NCBI RefSeq assembly: GCF_002752635.1
Contig: NZ_AYTW01000017.1
Coordinates: 1 to 64,000, forward strand
Origin: Mesotoga sp. Brook.08.105.5.1
GTDB taxonomy: Bacteria > Thermotogota > Thermotogae > Petrotogales > Kosmotogaceae
Reading direction: 5' to 3'
DNA length: 64,000 nucleotides
Below the pieces are notes generated by a model. It saw only the letters and a program-made list of their open reading frames with translations, made no database searches and was not told where the DNA came from. The position numbers and the translations under genes were made by a program. Numbering within the stretch: position 1 is the first letter of the stretch; each line of letters opens with the position of its first letter. Positions 36,699 through 45,652 of the stretch are shown piece by piece.

Positions 36699-36757
36699 GC
36701 TTTCTTGACTGATAGGGTTATTTAATGAATGTATAATGCTAATGAGGTGATAGCGAA

Positions 36758-38524
36758 TTGAACATTTCGGGAAGCAAGCTGCAGGTATATCTTACTTCAG
36801 CGGCGATTCTTGTCATATCTGTAATTGTCTTTTCCCTGCATTCGATTGAGCCGGTTAAGTTACTGGCGATATTGAGTGAGATGGTTGTAATCGGAGCTTT
36901 ACTTGTCGCAGCCTACCTTCTTGGAAGCAAGGAGCTTCATCGGGGGATTCCTGTCGGCCTTATCCTGTTATCGTTGTCAACGTATTTCGATCTAGTTGAA
37001 GCACTAACCGGGATGGCAGCCTACGAATTCATTTCATTGGGACTGCTGGCTGCGGGCTTCCCAATCCTTCTAGTTAACGTTATCTACCACTTAAGGGAGC
37101 GTAAGAAGAGAATCTCCGAATTCACCGCCGTTGTAAACAATTCGCTTGATGGAATACTTATTCTCGATCTATCAGATAGGATTCTGCTTACTAATAGAAC
37201 CGCATGTGCTCTACTGGGATACAAGGAAGAAGATCTTGTGAACCGGGCTTTTTTCGGTTTTCTCTCTGAGAGAAGTGAGAAAGCTTACAAAGAAGCGAAA
37301 ACATCTCTGTTTGCTGGTCAAAACGCTGCTTCGTTTTCAGGTGAATTGATTACTTCCGATACGTCTAGATTAAATGCGGAAATCAATCTAGTGATAGGAA
37401 GAGATTCAAAGGAGGATCCTGATTCGATAGTTCTTACCTTTAAGGACGTTACTCATCTTAGAAAGATTGAGTCCGCTCTGAGTGAGCAAAGCAAGTTCCA
37501 AAGAGTTCTTAATGAGTTAATCACAGAGGTACTTGAAAGCGATTTCGACGAAAAGACCTACAAGTACTTTCTTATGAAGTGTGTGAAAGCCTTTCCAAGA
37601 GCAGATGCAGCTGCCTTTCTTCTCAAGCAAGATGACGGACGTTTTCACTTTGTTGCCACATACAACTATGACTTTGAAGAATTGAAGTCAGTTTCCTTCA
37701 GTACAGAAGAACTAATCCAGAAAGGAAGTGATAAGGTAGTTGTTATAAAGGACTACAGTGTTGACTACCGAATGGAAAATGAACGGCTCAAAAGGATAAT
37801 TAATGGAGGAAGGCTGCGAGAAATAATGAGTACTCTATCTATCCCGATAAAGATCGATGACGAAGTGAAAATGTATTTCAACCTCGACAGTTTTAATTCG
37901 CCGACTGCTTTTGACGACGAGGAGATAATTAGCACTGCAATAGGGTTCGGAAAGGCGATCTCGGTTCTTCTGTTGAGAATTCAGACTGTCAATGAACTCA
38001 GAAGGCAAAGGGAGCTAATGGAAAGACTATCAATGGAAGATCACCTAACAGGCCTTCCGAATCGCAGAGCCTTCTTTGACTGTGCAATGAGGCAAATAGA
38101 GCTCTCAAAAAGGAATGGGGAAGAAATGGCTATCCTGTATCTCGATCTCAATGACTTCAAAGGAGTTAACGATACTCTTGGCCATGACTTCGGTGACGCT
38201 CTTCTTAAAAGCATTGGGAAACGTCTAAGTTCGATCTGCCGTAAAAGTGACTTAACTGCAAGAATGGGTGGCGATGAATTCGTGTACATTCTGCCTTCAA
38301 CGGGAACAGAAGGGGCCATAAAGGCTGAAGCAAAAGTGCATGAAGCCTTTGATGAGCCCTTTTCTGTAAAGGGAAGACGTGTAAAGCTAACTGCCAGTGT
38401 GGGTATCGCAGTATATCCAGAAAACGGCAAGACAATAAGAGAACTGCTGATTGTTGCCGATGAAAAGATGTACAAAAAAAAAGAGAGCCTGTCTAAAGAA
38501 ATAAAGAAAGCAACGATAGTTTGA
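36758..38524 (+). CDS. membrane PAS-GAF-GGDEF diguanylate cyclase
   Basis: The 588-residue protein has four to five N-terminal membrane helices (residues 10-112), a PAS domain (about 118-235, NNSLDGILILDLSDRILLTN), a GAF-like domain (about 250-410) and a GGDEF domain (420-585). The active-site motif GGDEF is at 504-508, and an inhibitory RxxD site (RKSD) lies five residues before it, so the cyclase is expected to be active and feedback-regulated by c-di-GMP. The start is TTG 36758 after GAGGTGATA, with a TATAAT at 36732-36737. It lies between the inhibitor and the subtilisin-like protease. Confidence 0.93.
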   Translation: MNISGSKLQVYLTSAAILVISVIVFSLHSIEPVKLLAILSEMVVIGALLVAAYLLGSKELHRGIPVGLILLSLSTYFDLVEALTGMAAYEFISLGLLAAGFPILLVNVIYHLRERKKRISEFTAVVNNSLDGILILDLSDRILLTNRTACALLGYKEEDLVNRAFFGFLSERSEKAYKEAKTSLFAGQNAASFSGELITSDTSRLNAEINLVIGRDSKEDPDSIVLTFKDVTHLRKIESALSEQSKFQRVLNELITEVLESDFDEKTYKYFLMKCVKAFPRADAAAFLLKQDDGRFHFVATYNYDFEELKSVSFSTEELIQKGSDKVVVIKDYSVDYRMENERLKRIINGGRLREIMSTLSIPIKIDDEVKMYFNLDSFNSPTAFDDEEIISTAIGFGKAISVLLLRIQTVNELRRQRELMERLSMEDHLTGLPNRRAFFDCAMRQIELSKRNGEEMAILYLDLNDFKGVNDTLGHDFGDALLKSIGKRLSSICRKSDLTARMGGDEFVYILPSTGTEGAIKAEAKVHEAFDEPFSVKGRRVKLTASVGIAVYPENGKTIRELLIVADEKMYKKKESLSKEIKKATIV

Positions 38525-38628
38525 TAAACCATGCTCTGTCAGTTAAACGCAGCTTTCAATCGCTTTCATAACGACTTCCGGTTGGCAATACTCTGCTTCG
38601 TCCTAAGAGTGGAATTGGCTGCTATATA

Positions 38629-38645
38629 TAGCATGATTCATGCTA
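38629..38645. promoter_or_regulatory. 17-bp palindrome at protease promoter
   Basis: TAGCATGA-T-TCATGCTA, an 8-bp perfect inverted repeat around one base, overlaps the likely start site set by an extended -10 element TGCTATATA just upstream. It is a candidate operator about 105 bases before the protease gene. Confidence 0.5.
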
Positions 38646-38749
38646 GGATTGTTTGTCGGAGCTAACACATTGTCAAGCAATTCCTAACCTGAAGCCCTCA
38701 TATACACTTGATTATGCGAAATGTTTCCTTCCATCGCGAGGAGGTATCT

Positions 38750-41700
38750 ATGAAGATCAAGTTTTTTGCTCTTATAACCTTATCCGCAACACTGATCATT
38801 ATGCTTGCGGGGTGTCCGACCCCTACCAAATTCACATTGACTGTCACGACTGCGCCGGAAACCGGACTGAGCATCAGCATAGCTGGCATAAGTTATGACT
38901 CACCTAAGACGGTTACTCTCAATGGCGGCACTTCAACGGATATTGGCGTTACCGCTCTTCAAGAGAAAGATAGATCGGGTCAGGTAGCAGGAACGGATAC
39001 TAGTTTCACTTTTGTTCAGTGGAGCGATACGGTCACCAGCAACCCGAGAACTATAACCCTCAATTCCGATATGACTTACACGGCAGAGATGAAGGTCGAT
39101 TACAAAGTGACAACATCGACCAGTCCAGCAGGCGGAGACGTTGCTGGCGCAGGATGGTACACTGCGGGGACGGTTAAGAATTTCACCGCACCAATAAGAG
39201 CAGGTTATACATTCAGCCATTGGCTTGTAAATGGGACAAACTCGGGTTCCTCGATGACTCTTGGCGTTACAATTAACGAGCCTAAGAACGTTGTTGCCGT
39301 TTACACTGCAAATCAAGTTCCGTGTAATTTGACTGTCACCACCTCTCCAGATCTGGCACTTGACATAAGAATCGACGGGACGCTTTTTACTTCACCCAAA
39401 GGAATGATTGTGAACAGTGGAACAACGAAGCAGATCTCGGCAGTGACTCCACAGCAGAAGGACATATCACCCTGGCTTACGGGAATAGACTCGAGATACG
39501 TATTCAGTAGCTGGAATGATGGCAATGCTTCGAATCCCAGAAATGTGACGGTCAACTCTGATATTACATATACTGCAGAAATGGACACCGAGTATCGCAT
39601 CACCGTTGATTCCTCACCATCAGAAGTCGCTGAAGTTGCCGATTTCTGGACAGAAAGAGGCACTGAATGGCTGTTCGACTTCAGCGGCGATGTCGGCCCT
39701 TACAACTTCAGCCATTGGTATGTCAATGGCCAAGATGTAGGAAGTGCACGTCCTCTAGAGTTATATTTGGACAAACCGTATCATGTTACTGCAGTTTTTG
39801 CGGAGCAGCAGCTGCAATACACTCTTACGGTTACTACATCTCCGGAAACCGGATTGAACATCAGCATTGGTGGTACTAACTACACTTCGCCGAAGACAGT
39901 GACTCTCAACAGCGGAACTTCAAGAGCCATCGAAGTTACTTCCCCTCAAGAGAAAGATAAATCAGCTCAAGTGACAGGAACTGATACCCGCTTCACCTTC
40001 ATACAGTGGAGCGACACGAATACTAACAACCCAAGAACGATTACCTTGAACTCAGATATGACCTATACCGCAGAGATGAAAGTAGAGTACAAAGTCACAA
40101 CGGATACAAACCCGGCAGGCGGAACCATAGAAGGTGCAGGGTGGTATATCGCGGGCACAGTGAAGAACTTCACCGCACCAACAAGAGCTGGTTACACCTT
40201 CTCTCACTGGGTAATAAACGGAGCGAACATGGGAGATGCGAACCCCATAACTGTTAACGTCAATTCTCCCAAGAACGTTATTGCACACTACAATGCAGAA
40301 ACCACGACGAAGAATATCTTTGGAACCGTTACCCCGTATACGGGAAACATAAAGACAGCGGACCTGAATGAGATGGAGATACTCTCCAATACGGAAATAA
40401 GAACGACGAACGACAAACCGGAATACATCGAGAATGAATATCTATTGAAGGTAGAATCATTCAAGGAAGCTGAGGGATCATTCTCCGCCGCCTCTCTTCC
40501 CGAGATACAGTTAATTGACAGAATAGAAGACTACTACAGTGAACTGAAATACTTGCACGTAAGAACGACTGCTAGCGAAGAGGAGCTGAGAGGATTGCAA
40601 GGGGTTGTCCAGGTTTCTAGAAACAGCACTTTCTATGCGCTTGAGACAACACCGAATGATACTTACTACTCGCTACAGTGGAACTACCCGCTGATCAATT
40701 TACCTCGAGCTTGGGACTACACGGTTGGCTCCAGGAGTGTGGTTGTTGCGGTAATCGATTCGGGATTCAGCACGAGTCATCCCGATCTTGCAGGAATTTT
40801 TGAGTCCGGTTATAACTTTATAGACAACAACACTAATGTCTCGGAACCGAACACTTCCGAAGACAGCCATGGAACTCACGTCGTTGGAACGATAGCCGCT
40901 CTTACAAACAATGGTAAAGGCGTATCTGGAGTTACCTGGGGAGGATTTGGAATCACCTTGATCCCGATCAGGGGAATCAAAGATGCAGCAGCTCTTATGA
41001 ACAGCATAATCTACGCAGTCGATCATGGGGCGAAGGTCATTAATATGAGTCTTGGAGGAGCTTCAGACAGCCCGGCCGTATATGATGCTGTGAAATACGC
41101 GGCCAGAAATGGAGTAGTTATGGTCGCAGCTTCTGGAAACAATGGAGACGGTAATATACTTTATCCTGCCCGCTATCCAGAAACTATTGCTGTTGGAGCG
41201 ATATGGGAAGACGAAGGCACAATCAAGATATCTCCTTACTCATGTTATGGGTCTGAGCTTGACGTTGTGGCACCGGGAGGATATATGAGATCAGGCACCG
41301 ATCCAAACGGAATATACAGCACCGGATGGACTCCTTTGGGCAACACCTATATGTATATGCAGGGAACATCGATGGCCACACCACATGTAACTGGCTTAGT
41401 TGCTCTTCTTATGGGAGCCGGGTTGACCGATCCCGATGATATCAGAAGTGTGTTGCGCAATACTGCAGTTGATCTTGGAACACCGGGCAGAGACTACTAC
41501 TACGGCTGGGGACTAATAGACGCGGAAGCGGCTCTCGATGCCATTACCTCGCCGCAGGAGTTCAAAGTCTTCTTGAGAAATCCGTCAACTGGCACCAATA
41601 TTACCAGCACCAACCTATCTGACTCAGGTGCATACCATTTCAGTGACGTAAGCAATTCTCAGGTCGAAATCTTCGCCTGGAGGGATATGGACGAAAGCGG

Positions 41701-41839
41701 AACGATTGACACTGGAGATCTTCTTGGATATTACAACTATTCAGGCGGCAAACCCAATCTAAACAACGCTCAGACGATAACTCTCTCCGGTGGCGACAAC
41801 TGGATTGACTTCCAGTTCGCCCCGATAATTGGAGATTGA
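38750..41839 (+). CDS. subtilisin-like lipoprotein with InlB-type repeats
   Basis: The 1,029-residue protein has a lipoprotein signal (lipobox LAGC, lipidated C22). Residues about 27-495 hold three repeats of divergent InlB B-repeat type, each with a TVTTSPETGL part and a GTVKNFTAP..GYTFSHW part. Then comes a propeptide-like region (EYLLKVESFKEAEG) and an S8 subtilase domain with the full triad: D670 in AVIDSGFS, H707 in DSHGTHVVGT, S874 in GTSMATPH. A C-terminal beta domain of about 100 residues (VFLRNPSTGTN) completes it. It is probably a surface-anchored protease. The ATG lies seven bases after GAGGAGG. A terminator follows. Confidence 0.92.
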   Translation: MKIKFFALITLSATLIIMLAGCPTPTKFTLTVTTAPETGLSISIAGISYDSPKTVTLNGGTSTDIGVTALQEKDRSGQVAGTDTSFTFVQWSDTVTSNPRTITLNSDMTYTAEMKVDYKVTTSTSPAGGDVAGAGWYTAGTVKNFTAPIRAGYTFSHWLVNGTNSGSSMTLGVTINEPKNVVAVYTANQVPCNLTVTTSPDLALDIRIDGTLFTSPKGMIVNSGTTKQISAVTPQQKDISPWLTGIDSRYVFSSWNDGNASNPRNVTVNSDITYTAEMDTEYRITVDSSPSEVAEVADFWTERGTEWLFDFSGDVGPYNFSHWYVNGQDVGSARPLELYLDKPYHVTAVFAEQQLQYTLTVTTSPETGLNISIGGTNYTSPKTVTLNSGTSRAIEVTSPQEKDKSAQVTGTDTRFTFIQWSDTNTNNPRTITLNSDMTYTAEMKVEYKVTTDTNPAGGTIEGAGWYIAGTVKNFTAPTRAGYTFSHWVINGANMGDANPITVNVNSPKNVIAHYNAETTTKNIFGTVTPYTGNIKTADLNEMEILSNTEIRTTNDKPEYIENEYLLKVESFKEAEGSFSAASLPEIQLIDRIEDYYSELKYLHVRTTASEEELRGLQGVVQVSRNSTFYALETTPNDTYYSLQWNYPLINLPRAWDYTVGSRSVVVAVIDSGFSTSHPDLAGIFESGYNFIDNNTNVSEPNTSEDSHGTHVVGTIAALTNNGKGVSGVTWGGFGITLIPIRGIKDAAALMNSIIYAVDHGAKVINMSLGGASDSPAVYDAVKYAARNGVVMVAASGNNGDGNILYPARYPETIAVGAIWEDEGTIKISPYSCYGSELDVVAPGGYMRSGTDPNGIYSTGWTPLGNTYMYMQGTSMATPHVTGLVALLMGAGLTDPDDIRSVLRNTAVDLGTPGRDYYYGWGLIDAEAALDAITSPQEFKVFLRNPSTGTNITSTNLSDSGAYHFSDVSNSQVEIFAWRDMDESGTIDTGDLLGYYNYSGGKPNLNNAQTITLSGGDNWIDFQFAPIIGD
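38831..40290 (+). repeat. threefold tandem repeat in the protease gene
   Basis: Three units of about 470-500 bases encode the InlB-like modules: about 38831-39310, 39311-39810 and 39811-40290. Units 1 and 3 are highly alike in protein and DNA (for example shared EMKVxYKVTT and GTVKNFTAP), while unit 2 is clearly diverged, which suggests recent duplication or gene conversion between 1 and 3. Confidence 0.75.
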
Positions 41840-41918
41840 TCCGGTAGAAACGATGAATCTTGCAGGCATCTGATTCAAGGGCCTCACAGTTAAAATAACT
41901 GAATGAACGAAGCAAATT

Positions 41919-41957
41919 GAAAAGGAACGCAACCTCTGCGTTCCTTTTCTCTTTTAT
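41919..41957 (+). terminator. terminator after protease gene
   Basis: GAAAAGGAACGCA, loop of five, TGCGTTCCTTTTC, then TCTTTTAT: a 13-bp stem about 80 bases after the stop codon. Confidence 0.88.
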
Positions 41958-42272
41958 AAATCTTTCTATCTATTTTTCGTGACAGGCTCGGTTTCTTGAA
42001 CTCTTTTAACCGCAAAACCTACAGATGCTAAACTTCAAAAGCCGATGATAGAAGTACGGAGACCGTGAGAATTTATTTGATAAAGAAAGTGAGGCTTAGT
42101 AGCTGAGGACGAAGGCCGTTCGCCCTCCCTAAAAAGAGAAAATCTCGACATAATACTTTCTCATCCTCTCGTTTAATACTTCGTCTAAACAGTGTTCAGA
42201 TGACATTGTGTAAGCAACGGCTCTGATCCGAACAAAAAAACTTATGGGTAATAATAACTAAAACCCGGTCAA
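41958..42272. other. gap between twin terminators
   Basis: This stretch of 315 bases has no ORF with a ribosome-binding site on either strand and no clear promoter. It is bounded by two hairpins with the same stem sequence. Confidence 0.5.
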
Positions 42273-42299
42273 AAGGAACGCAGTTGTCTTGCGTTCCTT
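42273..42299 (-). terminator. terminator of VIT/VWA gene
   Basis: AAGGAACGCA, loop of seven, TGCGTTCCTT, followed on the minus strand by TTGACC. The stem is the same ten bases as in the hairpin at 41919, with a different loop. It ends the gene at 42345. Confidence 0.7.
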
Positions 42300-42344
42300 C
42301 TAACTAACACGGTCTTTTTGAGGGTTTCTATTAGAAAACAATGC

Positions 42345-44453
42345 CTAATTCAGGATTTCGTCCAGCTCTTCAACGCTCTCTATTCCTTTGTCTGAGATCT
42401 CAAAAAGCATTCCATTGAAGATGAACTTGACTCTTTCTCCAAGGGCGAAGACCTTTGCAACCCATTCGCTTCTATCAGCCAATTCAAAATAAGCTTTGCT
42501 GTAAGCAACAAGGCTTATCGGTTCAAGTGTCTTGACCTCTTCGTCGTCCTGAACCCATATTCCTTTTTCGAGAGCAAATCCGACACTGTCTACAAATTTG
42601 TAGTCAGAGGCTCCGCTTCCGACAAACTGGTCTTGCTCCATCTCGGCAACAGACTTTGCAGCCATTACGGCATCTACAGCGGGGGAGGCGCTGAACCCGC
42701 CCCTGTCTCCCAGGGTAGAGGTCTGTACTCTTTCAGGGGCAATCAGGTAGGAGGTGAACTCGTTAATTATGTTGAATTTCTTTGAAAGAGCGATAATCTC
42801 TTGTTTCACTTCTTCTTTTGCCGCTATAGAGAGAGAGGAATCATACCTGTAGATATTTGCAAGATGAGCAATTCTCTTCTGTGCCCAGATCTTTGCAATA
42901 AATGGGTTGTCAGGATTCTTTGAAACTCTGAATAGATACTCGTATCTGTATCTCTCTAATCCTCTTGTTCCTTCTACGATTACTTTCAGATCGCCCTCTT
43001 CAAAGTAAATGCCGGAGAGTCTTAGAGCCTGTCCGGAGAATAGAGAATGCGGGCCGGTCGGAAGAACCTTCGCAACCTCCGATCCTTCGATAGATATAGT
43101 CACATTCTCTAGAGCCGGCGTCTCGATCGTCCTGTAAAGATCGGTAACCTTTCCTTCAATGTTTTCACCTTCAACAATGTAACTTACCCTTCCAGCGTTT
43201 TCCTGAACCAGTCTGTCCAAAAGTTCAGCGACAACGCCCGTTCCTACTCCAAAAGAAAACAGGTGTACATTTCTGGCTCTTGCCTCGGGAGTTGCATCGT
43301 TGATTATCTTCCCCGTGTCCGTAATTCCTTCGGTGGGAGCTCCATCTGTGAGAAAGAGGAGCACTTTGAACCTTCCCTGGTCGTCTTTGCTAAACATGTC
43401 TATGCTCGTTTGAAGAGCGTCATAGATATTTGTCATGCCATCTGCCTGAATGCGCCTTACATTCTCTATCCAGACAGCCCTTTCCGATGCATCGAGCAAT
43501 CCTCCCGTGAGATTGTGGACATGGCCATCGAAAGTCACAATCGCAAAGCGGTCGCCAGAGCGAAGCATCTGAAGGACCTGCTCCAGAGCTCTTTTTGCCT
43601 GCTCCATCTTCTCGCCGTACATCGAGCCGGAAATGTCGAGAACGAAGACAACATCCTTGGGAATGATTGTTTCTTCTTTCAGTCTAGGAATAATTGTAAG
43701 AAGGAAGTATCCTTCATTCATGGCATCATCCCAGTGGGTGGCAAGGGATGAAGGTATCTCGTCTTCCGATGATGTGAGAACCAAAGCTACGTCTGAACCT
43801 GGCACGAAATCGGTTGCGCTAAAGATATAATCCCTGCCCGACGCACTTTCCATCTCTCTGAACGGGTGAGTCGGCGAATAGACCTCTGCAATCTCAAACG
43901 GGACCGAAACTCTGATGTTGACAGCTCCTATCGGAGCAGAGAGAAAGCTATCAATCTTTAAAGGATAGATCATCGAATAAGAATTAGAAGAAATCTCGAG
44001 AGGCTGACTGTATTGGATCAGGAACTGGCGTTTCTCTCCCGGTTCAAAGGGATATATGCTCATTCGGATCAGTTGAGTTCCAACGTACTCGAGCAATGCA
44101 GGGTCTTTCATTTTTGCGACAATTTCCTGATAGATTTCTCGGGCCTGATCTGCCGGCAGTACTTCTCCCTTAAGAACTTGATCCCCTATCTTCATAGTGA
44201 AGTCGCTAATCACGGCCGAAGATGGTATTGGGAAGAGATACACCGCTTCAAGCAATCTCATGGATTTGTTCTCAAATTCCTCCTCGATAATCACAGTTGC
44301 AATTCCGTCTTCGACTTTTATATGAACATTGTGAGAGTTCATAACAAACCCGCCTAGACCCCTTTCAATTGGATACGGTGGAACCACTACTCCGTTTGAA
44401 AAGACAGTTGCACCAGCCAAAACGAAAAGAACCATTGCCCCAAAACCCTTCAT
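42345..44453 (-). CDS. exported VIT and VWA domain protein
   Basis: The 702-residue protein has a signal peptide (MVLFVLAGATVFSNG). Residues about 35-165 are a VIT domain (the vault/inter-alpha-trypsin domain, VYLFPIPSSAVISDF), followed by a VWA domain from about 267 to 440 with a complete metal-ion adhesion site: D273 in VLDISGSM, the Thr of GMTN and the Asp of LTDGAPTEG. The C-terminal 250 residues are unassigned. Such proteins mediate adhesion or protein contacts at the cell surface. ATG 44453 follows GGGGGCGATAG. It is a single gene with its own promoter and terminator. Confidence 0.92.
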   Translation of the reverse strand: MKGFGAMVLFVLAGATVFSNGVVVPPYPIERGLGGFVMNSHNVHIKVEDGIATVIIEEEFENKSMRLLEAVYLFPIPSSAVISDFTMKIGDQVLKGEVLPADQAREIYQEIVAKMKDPALLEYVGTQLIRMSIYPFEPGEKRQFLIQYSQPLEISSNSYSMIYPLKIDSFLSAPIGAVNIRVSVPFEIAEVYSPTHPFREMESASGRDYIFSATDFVPGSDVALVLTSSEDEIPSSLATHWDDAMNEGYFLLTIIPRLKEETIIPKDVVFVLDISGSMYGEKMEQAKRALEQVLQMLRSGDRFAIVTFDGHVHNLTGGLLDASERAVWIENVRRIQADGMTNIYDALQTSIDMFSKDDQGRFKVLLFLTDGAPTEGITDTGKIINDATPEARARNVHLFSFGVGTGVVAELLDRLVQENAGRVSYIVEGENIEGKVTDLYRTIETPALENVTISIEGSEVAKVLPTGPHSLFSGQALRLSGIYFEEGDLKVIVEGTRGLERYRYEYLFRVSKNPDNPFIAKIWAQKRIAHLANIYRYDSSLSIAAKEEVKQEIIALSKKFNIINEFTSYLIAPERVQTSTLGDRGGFSASPAVDAVMAAKSVAEMEQDQFVGSGASDYKFVDSVGFALEKGIWVQDDEEVKTLEPISLVAYSKAYFELADRSEWVAKVFALGERVKFIFNGMLFEISDKGIESVEELDEILN

Positions 44454-44552
44454 TCTATCGCCCCCTCTTTCTCCTTACTACATATGACATGAGAGAGGGC
44501 TACAAAGTTTGCTACATCAATGCGATTCAATATATGAGAATTCATAAATAGC

Positions 44553-44581
44553 TTATTATTGGCTCAAAAGAGATTTGACAA
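44553..44581 (-). promoter_or_regulatory. promoter of VIT/VWA gene
   Basis: Minus strand: TTGTCA (44581-44576), 17 bases, TAATAA (44558-44553). The implied 5' leader is about 95 bases. Confidence 0.55.
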
Positions 44582-44601
44582 TGCCTTTTGTCTTTACCAA
44601 C

Positions 44602-44630
44602 AAAAAACCCGGAGATCAAAGATCTCCGGG
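44602..44630 (-). terminator. terminator of first sugar operon
   Basis: Minus strand: CCCGGAGATC, loop TTT, GATCTCCGGG, six T. It ends the operon 24 bases after the binding-protein gene. Confidence 0.93.
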
Positions 44631-44653
44631 AATATCTTGCTGACCCAAAAAAT

Positions 44654-45625
44654 CTAGAATATCGAATCAGGTTCGTAGTAGAGTTCAGCGTTTTCAGCTG
44701 TAATAAGCTCTGCGGCGAGAATTATCTTAGAAGGAATCTGCTGCTGGTAGAATCCTTCCAGTGGATGGCCCCTCATTGCGAATACAGCCATCGAAATACC
44801 GGTAGCGATCATTGACGGCGGATATGTAACATCTGCTTTCACGAGAGGGTCATTGTCGATGATCTTCTTTATCATTTCCTTTGATCCGGCGCCACCGAGG
44901 AAGAGCTTGATATCATTTCTTCCTGACTCCCTGTAGGCTTGAAGAACTCCAACGAGAACGTCGTCATCCTGTGCCCAAACGGCGTCGATCTTTGGGTATT
45001 TCTGGAGATAGTTTTCCATGATTTCCAGTCCGCGGGCTGTATCCCAGTAAGCGGGCTGGGAATCGAGAATTCTTATGTCTGGATACTTAGCCATTACTTC
45101 ATTAAATGCGTCGACTCTTTCGCTGTTTATTACACATGGAATGCCTTCAAGAACCACTATATCGCCTTTGTAATCAAGAGCTTCTGCCATCCACTCGGCG
45201 GAGACCCTTCCAAGTCCCGGGTTATCGCCGGCAACGTACACGTTTTCGACAGGCTTGGTGAGACCTCTGTCGACGGAGACAATAAATACCCCGCTGTTGT
45301 ACGCTTTCTCAACTATCGGCGTGAGTGGTTCGGAGTCATGAGCAAGAATTACAAGAGCATCGATGCCCTTTACCATGAGGTCTTCAACATCTCCAACCTG
45401 TTTCGCGGGTGAATCGGCAGTGACTAGGAAGAACTCAACATCGGGATCCTTTTCGTTCCAGTCCTTTATTGCCCTCTGTGCCCACCATACTATTCCACCT
45501 GTCCAGCCGTGATCTGCACTCGGGATGGCGACACCAATCTTAATCTTCTCGGCAGCCATTGCAAAAGCCGAGAGTACAAACACTACAAGGATCATGAGAA
45601 CTAATGCCTTTTTCACAAAAAACAC
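44654..45625 (-). CDS. sugar ABC transporter substrate-binding protein
   Basis: The 323-residue protein has a signal peptide (LVLMILVVFVLSAFAMA) and the two-lobed fold of RbsB-type (peripla_BP_4) binding proteins: IGVAIPSADHGWTGG, VEDLMVKGIDALVILAHD, and AVWAQDDDVLVGVLQA. The ligand cannot be read from sequence, but the operon's oxidoreductase and isomerase suggest a polyol or modified sugar such as an inositol. It is the last gene, 27 bases after the permease gene, and the most strongly isolated by a following terminator. Confidence 0.9.
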   Translation of the reverse strand: MFFVKKALVLMILVVFVLSAFAMAAEKIKIGVAIPSADHGWTGGIVWWAQRAIKDWNEKDPDVEFFLVTADSPAKQVGDVEDLMVKGIDALVILAHDSEPLTPIVEKAYNSGVFIVSVDRGLTKPVENVYVAGDNPGLGRVSAEWMAEALDYKGDIVVLEGIPCVINSERVDAFNEVMAKYPDIRILDSQPAYWDTARGLEIMENYLQKYPKIDAVWAQDDDVLVGVLQAYRESGRNDIKLFLGGAGSKEMIKKIIDNDPLVKADVTYPPSMIATGISMAVFAMRGHPLEGFYQQQIPSKIILAAELITAENAELYYEPDSIF

Positions 45626-45652
45626 CTCCTATTTCCTTTGGCCCCAACGGGG

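Noticed and set aside
38831-40290. Repeat array as a CRISPR or minisatellite
   Set aside because: The units are coding, about 470-500 bases long and in frame, so they are protein-domain repeats.
42300-44453. Long plus-strand ORFs within the VIT/VWA gene, for example 43263-43751
   Set aside because: They are shadows of a well-conserved minus-strand protein and lack ribosome-binding sites.
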